A DNA stretch of 64,000 bases, taken from Zhengitettix transpicula. Lineage: Eukaryota > Arthropoda > Insecta > Orthoptera > Tetrigidae. This document shows, piece after piece, positions 45,096 to 57,989 of the stretch; the stretch's first letter is position 1; each line of letters opens with the position of its first letter. The stretch is from positions 185,908,746 to 185,972,745 of the forward strand of contig CM073590.1 in the NCBI GenBank assembly GCA_037074705.1, in the 5' to 3' direction. The position numbers and the translations under genes were made by a program. The notes beneath the pieces were generated by a model. The model ran no database searches, was not told the origin of the DNA, and saw only the letters and a program-made list of their open reading frames with translations.

Positions 45096-47309
45096 CCCCC
45101 CCAGTCGGAAGTAAATCTTCGGCTCCACGAATTTTTCAGTATGTTTTTATTTACTCAAGGATAAGTAAAAGATAAACTGTAAATTAATAATTTCAGTGAT
45201 TTTTAATATACCTAACCATATATTATGCGAAGTCAAATGATTTTCAGGATTTCTTCTGATGAGTAGCGTTTATAATCAAATACTTAAGTTATTGAATCTT
45301 TGTATTAGTGTTCGAGGCTTCAGTTACTCGTGTGAACAGGCCTCATCTTATTGGCTTGCAAATACCGACGGCGCTACGGCAAATAATGGAACGACGAAGT
45401 TTATTGAGACAGTACATATTATGTTCACAGACCAAGGAATCAGACTGGAAATTCAAAGTGCCTTCGATCGATACAGTACGGGTCACAAAAGAGACGGCTC
45501 GAAGTTTTAGAACTATGTCAATACACATCCAATAACGGCCACCACCTTCCACGTTTATGAGTTCAGTGAGAAATGCATTTGATAGAAACGCTTTAGGGTT
45601 GTATGTTTACATTTCAAAAAAGTAGTCTTGAAGACTTCAAAACGTAAACAGAGATATTTTATTGAAGTGTGAAAATATTTTACTTTAAACAACATTGGAG
45701 TTTATTTCTCAAAGTATACGACTAATTTCAGAAATTAAAAATTTAATTTAATATTAAAAAATCGTAAAGATTTATATTTTCAGGTTGATTGTGGGTTACA
45801 ATTTCTATTAATAATAATAATTACTATAATGATGAGATGGAAAAAGCGTAGTCATGTGTTAAATTTTTTTGCACTCAAGGAACAAACAAATCATGGCGAT
45901 CGTTGTGCTGGTTTGTAGCGACGAGCTCCAGATGATTTTCCTTTTATTACTTTGTTTATGTTTCTCTTTTGGGAATATTTATAACTAACCGATGTAGCAA
46001 ATGGTTTGGTTAATGTTGACAGCACCAAGAGGTTATCAAAGTGTGGATGAAAATAAACAGAAATATTGTAGAAAACAATGTCGCTGAGGTGCAGTCACGG
46101 CCACGGCCAGTTGAACGTTACGAAAGTCAGGGTGACCGAGTTGGCGATCGAAGTAATTTATTCGTTTTCGCTGGGATTTATTGTTTGAAGGGAATATGTA
46201 GCGTTATACACTTAAATGTGACGTGTTTTCAGATGGTGACCGAAGTTTGGTTTTGTTCTCTACTAATTTCTTGCTGATAATCTACATTTTTTTATTTGTA
46301 AATAAAAGAATGCAGAGGAAGCTGAAGAAACAACGTTGAAAAATTATTAATCCATAGTAATGGGTGTTAGTTCTGTTGGGATAAAATTTCCTTCGTGCAG
46401 CAGGAAGGAAATAATATATACGATGACAGTGAGACAAGAAGAAGAGTGTCGGGGAAAATTTTACGAAAATTAAACAAGAAGAATTTTCATCCATCATAGA
46501 ATGGTACTAAAATTCTATTCGACTTTAGAGAAACGGAAATTCATAGTTAAATCATAGGCGGAGATTTACGTTTATTAGTTCAGCACCTAGAAGGACAACT
46601 ATTTCGGGTCTTTGAAAATGAAGGAGCTGTAGAGGTCAGATTGCGTATGATCAGAAGAGTTCTCTTGCGAACATAGTTTCTAACGTCAAATGGTCAATGT
46701 TTCATCTACTTCCTGAAGTTTGAGAAAACGTTATGTGACTAATTTTTACATTTATATTAAATATAATAGTTTATTATTATAGAAGCGAATAATGTGCGTT
46801 CTTGGATATGCTAAGTAAAGTAAACCCGCACACTGGAACTTCCAGCTTCAGGCCAGCAGAGAGCATAATATTCTTCTGGATAACTGCCGACGTGGCTGAA
46901 TTCTCCGCGTGGGTGTACAGAACGAAGCTCCTTCCAGAATTGCAAGAAAATAAGCCGGAAAGGGCTATCGCACCTGAGCTTGTACTACAAGACAACGTTC
47001 CACCTCGACGACCCACCCAAACTATGAAATTTCTTGCCAGCAAATTTAAAGCTACGTCTCAGGCTTCCTACACTCCTGGATCAATCCACGGCATTTAAAA
47101 ATGAATAAATTTTATGGGAAGGTAACGTCGTAAATCGTTACCGTAAATGGCGATGCATCGCGATAGTTCGTTTACGTGAATATCCGTGGTAACAAATCAT
47201 ATTACTGTGAAGGTTTTAGATGGATGGCCTGTAACTGCCATTTCTGCTCATTAGACAACATCGTCGAGGAATCTATGCATGCCTTGGTTTCCACGCCTAG
47301 TTAGTTTAG
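45096..47309. other. Unassigned stretch with two G+C-richer islets
   Basis: A 13-C run lies near 45091-45103. Islet one (about 45290-45550) and islet two (about 46795-47100) have open frames on both strands, including 46802-47098 with 98 codons on the forward strand, but no motif I recognise. They could be exons of a host gene or decayed elements; no supporting splice or partner signal is visible. Confidence 0.35.
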
Positions 47310-47317
47310 AGCGATAG

Positions 47318-47889
47318 TTTTTTTTAATTTTTTTTAGAGCAACAGGCTACATGAGGGTGATCCTCGTTGGGCAACTCCCCTTTAATAGCATAGGAAGGGA
47401 TTTGAAAGGGGGGATGCGGAACGGTAGATGAAGGTAGCCAAGGGTTTACTAGGCCCCCCGGGCTATATTTGAAGGATCCTACCCGGCATTCGCCTAAAAG
47501 TAAAGCAGGAAAAACCCTAGGAAAACCTGCATCAGGTAGGTCGGGCTTGGGTACTTGTCCCACGCCCTTCCGATAGCGGGAGAGGAGTTTGCTGTGGGGA
47601 CGCAGCATTTCCTTCTCCGTGCCTCTACCAGTTTAGGAGGCAGCTGGCCGACTATTCGAATAGGAATAGCGGACAACTCTTGCCGTATGCCCAAGGTATG
47701 TGACCCCGGAACACACATCTCTCAAAACAGGCCGAGGTGCCTCGGCTTGTGGGAACCTTAGTTCACAAACGGAGAGGAAAAGGCATCCCCAAAGGTAGCC
47801 CCTTCATATCTATCCTACAAGGGTCTGCCTGCTAGAGAATCTCCCTCGCAGGTATTGCCTGCGAGAGAATAGCCCTCGCAGACTGTATT
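47318..47889 (-). mobile_element. Complete short retroelement (family S)
   Basis: A 572-bp reverse-strand copy is flanked by the 8-bp repeat AGCGATAG (47310-47317 and 47890-47897). Its T run is the A tail. On the reverse strand the head carries two palindromic modules, CTGCGAGGGCTATTCTCTCG..CAGG and CCTGCGAGGGAGATTCTC..AGCAGG, followed by the GGAGAG-type stem and the common body. It is the third copy with a clear target duplication. Confidence 0.85.
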
Positions 47890-47897
47890 AGCGATAG

Positions 47898-48599
47898 ATG
47901 ATGTACGCACACTTTTCTTTCAAGTCGCCATCATTTACCAGCGAGCGCAAGCGTGATCGATGACCGCGGAATCTTGGTGTCGACCTTGTCAGAATTCTGT
48001 ATATCAAGCATACTCCGTTTCAAATAACTGTAACTTAAATTGTCTTGCCTAAGTATTTTCTAAAGAAGTTATATCGTCGGTTTTTTAACGCACCCAGCGA
48101 TACACGCGAGTTCAGCAATTGTAATAGTTTTTTAAATTGTAAGTTTCCGATTTATGTTAATATAATAAATCTAGTTATATAACGTTATTTACTCATTATT
48201 TATGAAGCATCTAATAATAATAACGATCAAGTGATAACCATGCTATAAAAATAATATTAGAGATTTATTTTATCTCAAAGTAATTAATATAGTTATTAAC
48301 CATTAGTTATTAATCTGATAATAATACTATAGGTAGTGATATACCTATATAAAATTAATAAAGTTTATATAAGCTTGTTATGGAGCAATGTGTCCGTCCG
48401 TTAATTCATTATACCTACATGAGCTTTCGTCTGTTAATAGACATATTCATCTGCTAAAGTCTAAACGTAGCGTAGCATTCACCTATACAATAAAGGCATA
48501 TTTAATTAATTTACCTGCTTTAAAAGGAGTGGAAATTGGCCAAAAGTCAATTTACACAGCCGAAATGACAAACACTACACAAAGCTTATTGTGTTTTAA
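47898..48599. other. Unassigned A+T-rich stretch
   Basis: No recognised feature; a 71-codon frame at 48388-48603 shows no domain. Confidence 0.4.
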
Positions 48600-49060
48600 C
48601 TGAATTTTTTAACACATTCAAAATTACCAGAATAAACTATTTTAAATCATAATAACACCGGATTTTTATTTAAATTTTATATGTATCTGCTTCTAATATG
48701 TAACATTTCGCTCACCAAACGTGGATAATAATTTTTTTTTCAACACGTTGAAAATTGACATTGAAGTTAATGGGGGTTGTCTAAATTTTTTCTGTTAAAT
48801 TGTTTTATTCTAATTTACAAAATGCTGTAATAGTTTCTTTAAGTAACCATACATGACAATTTATTTATTTGATGGATTCAACCTTCCTTTTTTTCATTAG
48901 GTTTCTGAATTAATTTATTAGATTTATCTAAAGTGGTCCCAAAACAAAAGGAAGAAATTTCATGTATGTAAATTCAGGCTTTTGGCCAATTTCCAGTATT
49001 TACATTTAATACAAGTCAGATAAAGTTTAGTTTTTCATTATATCTGTTTTACTTTTTTAA
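48600..49060. repeat. Dispersed repeat X, copy 1
   Basis: ACTATTTTAAATCATAATAA, ATATGTAACATTTCGCTCAC, GTGGATAATAATTTTTTTTT and CAAGTCAGATAAAGTTTAG correspond in order to blocks at about 62085-62310. Class unknown. Confidence 0.5.
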
Positions 49061-49866
49061 TGTAATAAGACTTATGTATCCACTTTTTTTCTTGAAATAA
49101 TTAATCTAGTTAGGTGCCGTTATTTACTAATATTTATTAGGCAGATAATAATAATGCACCAAGAGATATACTGGAATAAAAAAGTGAGGGAGTGTTTTGC
49201 CTTTATGAATGATCCTCCTTTGCATAGACAACTTGAAGTGTTGTACTTGTTGCTGTGTCCTGGAATTAACATCTGAATGTTTTTCGTTTGCATATTACGT
49301 AAATGAATAATTTTATTACAACTCTTGTGTGGGTCGAGGAAACACTTGTAGACGAAACTTGTTCAAGGGAAGCTGGCAGACGTCTCTTTAAAGAGAATAT
49401 TTCTGACAATTGCGGGGCGGGAGGGGGGGGGGGGCTAATCTCCAAGAATATTATGCCTGGCTTGTGTACGAGTAGTTGCAGACACTTCCGCGTGTATTTT
49501 TGTAACGTCAGAGCAATTAAATGCTTCTTATATATACTAAGAATAACCGTAGGAAGTGTTACCACGCATACGTTGTTACTGATAAAGAAAAATGATGACA
49601 ATAGAAAATCAAAATGATGAAAATTATGGAAAATGAGGGTAAAATAAATTATAACAAATTAGTTATTGTAGTTAACTGTAACGATATGGTACAAGAACAG
49701 TTATGAAACACTAATTTATATTTATAAAAATGTGGTTTTTATGATATAAGAAATAACTTTTTAATTTCCAGATGAATATGACACAAATTGTGTTGGAAGG
49801 TGGGAAAGTCCGTTGTATAGAAAACATTCAGTATCTGCTAACTAAGTGGAATATATTGTTGCAATA
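49061..49866. other. Unassigned stretch
   Basis: A G-rich run lies near 49417-49433. Frames on both strands at 49266-49617 show no domain and are judged shadows of a locally G+C-richer sequence. Confidence 0.35.
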
Positions 49867-49911
<45 letters not shown>

Positions 49912-49925
49912 TATATATATATATT
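49867..49925. repeat. (AT)n microsatellite
   Basis: Near-perfect alternating A/T over about 58 bp. No LTR is inserted here, in contrast to the tracts at 52.8 and 54.8 kb. Confidence 0.95.
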
Positions 49926-50065
49926 CCACTTTTTCTTTATCTTAACCCAGAATGTTTACATATATTATTATTAAAAATTTTCTGACTGTTTGTCCATTAT
50001 ATTATTTTCTGTCACTCAAGCAGAATATGAAATACAAAATAATGTATTTACAACTGATCAAGCTC

Positions 50066-50112
50066 TCTGTTTTTGAACTCAGGTTCCCACAATCCGAGGC
50101 ACCTTGGCCATT
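50066..50112 (+). mobile_element. Family-S fragment fused to Penelope 5' break
   Basis: TTTTTGAACTCAGGTTCCCA and CCGAGGCACCTTGGCC match positions in the first half of family S. The match stops exactly where Penelope-type sequence begins, and the rest of the element is not found on the other side. Confidence 0.7.
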
Positions 50113-50700
50113 ATATACAGATCTACTAATACTCTTTCCTACTTGATTAAAAACTACAAGAACCCACTTGACATCTACATCAAACCTTGTGTAGTTTAAA
50201 AAATATCTTGCTCTAATTGTAATTCCTGCTACATAGAGCAAACAAAACGTTCCCTTAATACTCGTATCAAGGAACATATATTTAATATCAAACTTCCCAA
50301 CGGTAAACAATCTATAGTCACCAAACATATCATCAATTCGAAACCTACACATGATTGGAAAAAATGCTAAGATTTTAGACATTGACACCAGGTACAATTC
50401 CAGACTCATATCAGAGATGCTTCACGTTAAATCAAACATCACAGCAATTAATGTACAAACAGACACAATAAAACTCAACAATCCGTTATTATTACGCTAA
50501 ACCTTCTTCTCTCCCATTGTCGTAGCGTTTTATTCACTTTCGTGATTTGTCAACTGACTAGTGCAGTTGTGTCACTCTAAGCACCTAAAGAAAGTGACAA
50601 GGATCTCAGAAACGTTGTGAGGTATTTATATTATCACTTGTTTCGTCTGTATTTGGCTATCTTTCATATTATTCATTTTCAATCAGACGTAAATTTTTTC
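50113..50700 (+). pseudogene. Penelope-like element, GIY-YIG remnant and 3' end
   Basis: In shifting frames the sequence reads LIKNYKNPLDIYIKPCVVYK, ISCSNCNSCYIEQTKRSLNT and RIKEHIFNIKLPNGKQSIVT, then ILDIDTRYNSRLISEMLH. VYKISC..CYIxQTKRSL is the GIY-YIG core; the Gly of IGQ is Glu here, and stops are present. Downstream, GTGACAAGGATCTCAGAAAC, GTTGTGAGGTATTTATATTA and TTTGGCTATCTTTCATATTA form the 3' end that also occurs alone at 15.2, 33.9 and 62.8 kb. The copy is 5'-truncated without any polymerase motif. Confidence 0.8.
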
Positions 50701-52846
50701 ATTTCAACAGACAAAAACCATTGACGCCATATCGTCGGAGACTTTCGTTGTGAACTGGACGCACTCAACATAATTTTTTTTTCGAGTTCTTCGCCCCTTT
50801 TTCTCTGTAATTTAAACGTGGTCTTTGTCAGTATATTTTTTTTTCTCCGCTCAAGAGTCGAGCGAAACGGCAAAAGGAAATCTGGCCTACACGGTAGTGG
50901 AACTTTATGTGTGGAACGTCCAAGACCATGACAATGACGCTAAGCCAACAGTCACGATATTCTGGTACCAGTTGGTTTTACGGGGGTGGGGCACTTGTTC
51001 ACGTTGAAGGTACATATGCAATCAACCCAACGTATGCTAAAATATCCTGAAGTAATAATAAGAACCACTTGAAACAGTGCCAAGAAAGACGCTCATAATC
51101 TTGACAACACAACCCTGCTCTTCGATACTTTGTTTACTTGATGACGAGAAGGATGTCGGAGGAGACGTAAATTGGTTGCGGTGACAAAGCAAGTGGCCTC
51201 GTGTCTAGTGAGTGGATCCTGACAACATGTAAAAAGTTTAACAAAGGCGCTGTGACTCTCTTCATGCATCAAAGGGAACGAGGAAACAGCGGCTGATCTA
51301 ACTAGCCGTGATCTCAGATAATCAGTTCTGAAAGCACGGGAAATCGGGAAGTTGCAGGTCACTGAGACAGTAATATTGTATTTCATATTGAATTTGTTTT
51401 GCTCCGCGTAAAATAAGAAATTTGGTGAATCCAACTCATTTTTGTGCGCTATAAGCGCCAAGCTAAAAACATATTCACGTTTAAAAAATGAAGGATAATA
51501 AGACTCGAAAACAAAAACAAGTATTTAGATGTTATACAAAGCATGGAAACTCACAGCGGCAAGCACTCCAGAGAATTAAATCCCGTTATATATTAAAATT
51601 ATTGGACATGGAGTTTGAAATAAATATTTTTAATTTCTTCAAAAAGTAAGAGAAACTTTGAAAACATCGGGTGGAAAATATCGTTACAATAATAATTAAT
51701 ATCTATCCCAATTGTCACACCATATTTATGGTCCACCAAGCGAGAGACTAGAGAAAAAAGCAACATAAAACGTCTGTCAGGAGACATTAGGGAGATATGA
51801 GTTAATTCCCAAGTGAAGTACATTTTTTTACGTGGGTGAGAGACGGAGAGACGTTTGAACGCTGGCCTGTGCTGCATTGAGCTAGGCTTTTGTCTGTCCA
51901 TCAACGCCGGCGCCATGTCACACGTTACTAAGTGACAAGGGACTGACAGGGCAACTCAGGGAACTCGGTGGACTGTATCGCCCCAGGAGGAACAACATCT
52001 CTTCTGGTGAGCCACGGCGAAAATCATACAGAAGTCTGCTGCTTACACATTTGTAACCGAATGAAGTGGAAAAACTTGAAAAGAAACACATAGTAAGCTT
52101 GACCTAACGAAATTCATTTTATCATGTAAATTATTGCATTAAAGCTTTTCTTCCTTCATGATATTCTCATATGCGTTAGAAAGTAGTTCGTAATTCAGGC
52201 CTCCCTTGTTTTCTGATAAAGTACAAAACTTTCGATTAATATTTAAATTGTTTCGACACAATTTTTGCTTAAAAAAATATTTATAGCATTTTTATTGTTT
52301 AAAAGCGTTGAGCGAGTCTAAAGTTTATGGAAACTAAACATTTGTTTTCGAGAATGTGTCAACGGTAAGATGCACGAGGATTAAAATGGTAACGGGGTAA
52401 AAAAATTGTTCTCAATTTATAATGGTATCGTGCCATAGTTCTGTGGACAGCACCCTGACTTCCATTAATATCAATACTCTCGCCCACACATGCAGTTATG
52501 TCCAATTATTCTGTCACAGCAAGCAGCCAATAATTTCTAACTACTCCTGTTTCCGGTATAAATTAAGAGCCATGATGACGTTATCTTGAATTTATAAAAC
52601 TATATAGAATTTGAGTTTTCCCACGGAAACATTGTTTCAGTCAGTGCGAATTTAAACTCGGAACGTGCAAGTAATTATTACTTTCTCTTGTCAGTTCTAA
52701 ATTCACGTTTTTTCAAGTGACCTGGGGCGGCGTGGAGTACTTTTAAAAGATGTTTTTCGCGTACATTATTTCAACAGTTAATAATACACGGGGCGTTATA
52801 TACGCGATCTGGAATTCTTTTCCTATCCATATATATATATATATAT
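50701..52846. other. Unassigned stretch
   Basis: Frames at 50825-51007, 51093-51461 and 51599-51916 show no domain. The end of the stretch is an AT tract (52829-52846) interrupted by the next element. Confidence 0.4.
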
Positions 52847-53790
52847 TGTAATAATTAAATATAATATGAATGTGGCGTTTCTAAATGAAAGAACTTAAGT
52901 GAAAACTATTAAACAAGATTTATTAACAATTTTAAAACAAGTATGAAATACACAAAATATTTGGGATCTCAGGGTCTTGAACTGGGTTTGATAAATGGCA
53001 GAATTTATATAATCAAAATTACATTTACTTTTTATGGAAATCAATGCGTCTGAACATAGACGAAATTTGTTGCGGAAGAAATAATACTAAAGATTGAATT
53101 TAAACAATTTTAATTTTATCAAGAATTAAGGATCTCATTTTATCGATAATTAAATAATTAAAGAACGATCTGACTTTTATCTTTTAAACACGGTTTACAA
53201 ATGATTTTAAAGTTTTTCTCTACTTACGGCCGCCCAGGTATCTTTTTAGCTTTTCGTGCACAATTTTGGGGACATCACTGATTCTAAGTTCTCACAGACT
53301 CTAAATGTTCACAGGCTCTAATTGGCGTTGTTTGTTAGTTGGTTTAACACAAATTGGTTGGTTCTCGATGCTTTACTGCAACCTGGATTTGTAGATCTCG
53401 TGACTTTAGTTGGAAATGGACTTCATTGGTTTGTCTATGGCCAGCATGATGAATCTACGCTCGACCACCGAATACACACTAGTTGCTCTGTCTCCTTCCC
53501 GACTGAATATTGCTTTACTTTTTAATATTTGAAAGCATGTTTGTGACTGGACCACATTCTTTCGTTCTGACTGCCGACTGTAAAACTTTTCGTCTGCTCT
53601 ATTCGCTGTCTGCTGCCCGACTGCCCGTTCGTCTCGTAAATTTTGAGCGCGTAAAAGCCTTCTCGACTGATCAACAATGTTTTCTTTGCCTTGCCGGTTT
53701 GTTGCGGCGTCCGCTCTATATCCACTAATAATGAGTCCTCTACAATTCAACTTTTCAATTAGAACAATGTCTTAATTACCAATTACTACA
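52847..53790 (-). mobile_element. Solo LTR (copy D1) in AT microsatellite
   Basis: A 944-bp unit begins TGTAATAATT and ends AATTACTACA, with ATAT on both sides. It holds the GGGATCTCAGGGTCTTGAAC block and a TCTCTACTTACGGCCGCCCA block at the positions where the 1.9-kb LTR has CTCAGGGCCTTCACTGGG and TTACTTACATTTGTCCAGC, so it is a diverged member in the same orientation as copy A. The frames at 53322-53750 are not supported as genes. Confidence 0.65.
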
Positions 53791-53796
53791 ATATAT

Positions 53797-54761
53797 TGTG
53801 GTATTCATTTTAAATGTAATATTAAAATTCCAACACGTTGTGGCCAAATTATGTAATATACAAAAAACTATTAATGAAACAAAGGAAGATTTTACCTTGA
53901 AATTAAACAAAATTATTTTAAAGCGAGATCTAAACATTAGTTAATTACAATTTCGATTTACATTGAATTTTTAACATTTTATGTTATTAACAAATGCCTC
54001 AGCTTTAATTAGCTTTAACTTCAGGGTCGCTTTACAGGGCCTCTAATAATGATAGTGATTTGGAATTTCCACCAAAGTTACAAAAGAAAATAATATTTAA
54101 TTTACAATAACATGATTTTATAAAAGGATCTAATAACAAAAGAAGAAATCTGGCGGCAAATTATATTATATGAAAGTTTACAAAATTACGTTTCTGAATA
54201 CCATCTTTATTTAGAGCTACCCTTATACCGTATTGTGCACTCCACAGTTATTTTAATTTTTAAAGAAAAATATTTAATTTACAGGCAATAGCACTGAGAG
54301 CTGTTATCGTTTCACTTCACAAAAATTCCGGCGCCTCTCTAAGAACTGTTCACGAACTTTACGTTGTCGTACTTATTGTCACTCAGTTTTGATGTAGAAG
54401 TACGTTAATTCAAAATGTAATGTATTCAGCCTTACTTCAGCTCAGACTTTGCTGAATTCCTAATTATTTACGAGAATCCTCGGCTGGTCTCAAAAACTAC
54501 GTTCACTCTGGTCACGACCAGACCGGTCAGACTCCCAAAATACACTCGCCATGATTACTCTGTTCAGGCTCCCAAAACACATTCACTGTGTGTGTACGAT
54601 TTTCGACAATAATCGATAGCAACCTTTTCAGTCTCTGCGTTATTGCGTCAGACTTACTATTCTTTACAATACTCTGGCTTCAAAGTTATGTAAAAAGTAA
54701 AAATATTAAATAAATTAAAGAAAAAATATTAAATAAACTTACGTACACAATGGTAATCTCT

Positions 54762-54764
<3 letters not shown>
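53797..54764 (-). mobile_element. Solo LTR (copy D2), adjacent to D1
   Basis: A 968-bp unit begins TGTGGTATTC and ends GGTAATCTCTACA, with ATAT on both sides. It shares CCAACACGTTGTGGCC with the beginning of copy A and has a CTTCAGGGTCGCTTTACAGG block. Only ATATAT (53791-53796) separates it from D1, and a long AT tract follows (54765-54795). Confidence 0.6.
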
Positions 54765-54799
<35 letters not shown>

Positions 54800-56172
54800 G
54801 CATTTACAACGTTAAGAAATAAAATAAAATACTTTATAAATTTCTACTTTTTAATTTTTTGCTACTGGTGTATAAATCTAGGCTGCAATTACGGGCTGAA
54901 ATTTTACACTATGATTTAGAAATAATAAATTCATTTAGTGAAAATTAGTTAAAAGAAAATTTTCCTGAATTACCATTAACAAGTTTAGTGTATATATTCA
55001 CATTTGTTAACCTTACAAATGGCCAAAAATATTGAAATTTCCCGTGATTCTTTCTAAATATTTCTCTGCACTTTGAATAAGTTGATTACTCAAGAGAATT
55101 TTAATTTACGATTATAAATATGTTTGATTTTTAGTATTACGTAAGATAGTACATATTCTTGGTAAAAACGTTTTTTCCTGAAGAGCCGCGAATTTATTCT
55201 TAGTTGCTTATACTTAGATTTCTTGATTGCATTAGTCCTCTCTAGGGGAAATTGGAGAAATAAAAACTATATTACAGACATAAATATTAAAATACATCAA
55301 TGAAAAATGCATGAATTAGAAAATGCATTAGTAAAAAAAAATAAAGAAGAAAAATACACAAATACGAAATAATAAATACTTTTATGAGAAAATATATAAA
55401 AAGGATAATTTGCGAATGAGAAAAAATTGTAAAGAACTATATTGATATATAAATTAGAAAAATAATTATATAAAAAATGACAATCTGATTCTTAAAAATA
55501 TTCACCTATATTTGAAGTTGTTTATGTAAATCGGCACTTTGTTGGTGTATTCTAATTAGCATTGGACTCACTTAATGAACAGTAGAAACAGATGGCCGTA
55601 ATATCACGCGATACTTTCATTACCGATTGTTTGTTATTGATAGAATAGAAAAAAGCTTTTGGTGGCAGTGTGACGTTAGCATTATATTCAGGAAATTAAA
55701 AGGTTTTTTTTAAAATGTAGTTATTGATTTTGTCTTATTTAAACTAGAGTGATAATATTAATAGAATTGAAAAATAAATGTATGAAAAGTTCGTATTATT
55801 TTAATTACTGTATAATCAGGATTCGCTTCTATTTACACAATCCCACCAAGCAAAGAATGTGATTTTACTCCACTTTTTATTACTTGTTACAAACAAGATT
55901 ATTTACTGAATTAGCACTTTACGCGTGACATATAATTAAAAAAATAAAAATTGTCTGTATGTTATGCATCGGTTTGTTATTTTTAGTACATACTTTTCCA
56001 AAAATAGAAGCAAAATTCGTGCTATCTTTTTTCTAGTTTATTAACTGAAAGATGAGTGGTAATTTGATAATGAAAAAATTTCACTTCTTCCGCCCTGGAG
56101 TATATACAATTATATATATTATTTTCGACGAATTTAAAATACCAAACTGACGTTTTCTTATTACACTCGTCA
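54765..56172. other. AT tract, then unassigned A+T-rich stretch
   Basis: Starts with about 30 bp of AT repeats; no gene recognised in the remainder. Confidence 0.4.
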
Positions 56173-56774
56173 TCTATATAATAAAAAAGGATGTATATTT
56201 GTATGTATGTATGTATTTACGTTGTTCTTTATACAAATTTTATCACGTGGACAGAATGCAACAAAAATTGGTACACATATTCTTCAAAACACGAGAATCG
56301 GTACTGTGAGGGTGAGAAACGCCTAGCATACTTGTGGAAAGAATTATAATTAAAAACTGTGATCATAAAATATTAAATTACTGCGCGCCAAGAGACAATG
56401 ACGTCACGCGAGAGAAAGACGTTACTACGCAACGAACAAAGGAAATATTTCCTTTATTAGGAATGAAATAAAGCAGAAATATTTTCTTTAAATAAAAAGT
56501 ATAATTTTATACAGCAATACTCCATCGAATGGTAATAAAGAAGAATACGAATTACTTTACCATCCTTGGGTAAAATGTAAGTTAATTTTCGCGCTATATT
56601 AGTTGTGAGTCTAGCTAACAATTTCATCAATGTAATATTTCGTAATGTATGAAGACATATTGACAATTGACAATTATATCCTGAAATACTCAAGGAATAT
56701 ATTTAAGTATTCAATTAAATACTATTTCGAGTTTTTATAAATAAGTACACGAGCAACGCCGGGCACCCAGCTAG
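56173..56774 (+). mobile_element. Short non-autonomous Helitron, second copy
   Basis: It starts TCTATATAATAAAAAAGGAT after an A and ends GCAACGCCGGGCACCCAGCTAG before a T. It matches the 39.9-kb copy along its whole length with few substitutions, and has a shorter TATG microsatellite near the start, which explains most of the 17-bp length difference. The 78-codon reverse frame inside it has no known domain. Confidence 0.85.
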
Positions 56775-57984
56775 TTATATAATAAAGTATCCCGCTCGCG
56801 ATGCCACCACCCTCTCTCCAACACAATCGGAATACGACAGAAAGCGCGAGCTGTGCTTAGTATTTTTAATTAATAAATTACCGAAAATAATTGTTGATTT
56901 GTGAAATAATATTTACCATTTAAATATAGCTAATAAACTATTTTAATAAACGTAAAAACGTAACAATTTATTATTCTGTGGTTCTTAGCTTGTATTTACT
57001 TATCTACAAGCATTAATTTTCATCCCCCAAATAGCTAGTTGAATGTAGCACAGCCGTTTCCACAAATTTAATTTCACCTACAGAATGTAATCCAACATGT
57101 CCCTGAATTCTGTTCGCTAAATTATCAGCAATTTCTGCTACGTGCAGTGCCTCAGTTATTGGAAAGAACAGACATTCACAAGTGGATTCTGCCGCCCCCT
57201 ACGATACGGGACCACATACCAAATTTCATGGTAAATGTTTCGAGAGGTCCCAACCGCCTAAATGGATTTAAAATACACTTTTTATTCAACTGTTGTTTAC
57301 GCTTTTATAACACGTGTTCAGACATTGCACATCATTGCATTGAGTTGAGGTAGCAAATATTACATACTGTATTTGTAGTTCTACTGAAACATACCCACAC
57401 AACTGCTAGGATCTAAATGAAACAACAAAACAAATGTCACAAGTTTGGGTATTTGTGTAGAAAAATTGATTATATGTTCAGACTTTGGCTTAGATCTTGT
57501 ATGAAGAAAATAATAAGTGATAGCTAAAATTGATGTTAAAGAGCAAACTGGAGGAATCGTAAAATCCTGTACATCACCTTTGAGGTCTGGTTGAAATCTA
57601 TTTGGAGATAAATAATATATTCCTGAAGAAGAAGAACTACAACAGAGAATTTTCTTTAACTGTAATTTTGTCACTCGCCGATTCACACAAAGCGTCGCTA
57701 GTGTCCCTCTTTTGAGTCTACAATAATATTAGGTTAACAATAATCACTCCACCAAATTTGTAGAAATTGTATCTATAAAATATTATTTGTTGGGTTAGTT
57801 TAGGTCTTATTTATTTCACATTAATTGACATTATAAATTATTTATTAAACTAAAATAAAATATCTTTTACAATTGACATTTAATTTTTATTGCTTTGTTT
57901 AAAAATAAATGAAAATATTTCTCACAGAGTATTGTTAGCTCATCTTCTGTCGTCAGGATTTTCCAAATATACATATTTTGACGG
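56775..57984. other. Unassigned stretch
   Basis: Frames at 57147-57353 and 57381-57686 show no domain I can name. A G+C-richer part at 57130-57260 may be an old repeat. Confidence 0.35.
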
Positions 57985-57989
57985 TACGC

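Noticed and set aside
46030..46160. Similarity of GTGCAGTCACGGCCACGGCC near 46.09 kb to GCTGCAGTCGCGGCAACGGC near 15.60 kb
   Set aside because: The match covers only about 28 bases with no extension on either side, too little to call a repeat.
46802..47098. 98-codon forward frame with fairly balanced composition, possible host exon
   Set aside because: No domain is recognised, a similar-length frame exists on the opposite strand, and no partner exon or clear splice sites could be identified; it is kept only as an unassigned islet.
49867..49925. AT microsatellite as an LTR insertion site
   Set aside because: Both flanks were inspected; no TGTAAT or TTACA element end borders this tract.
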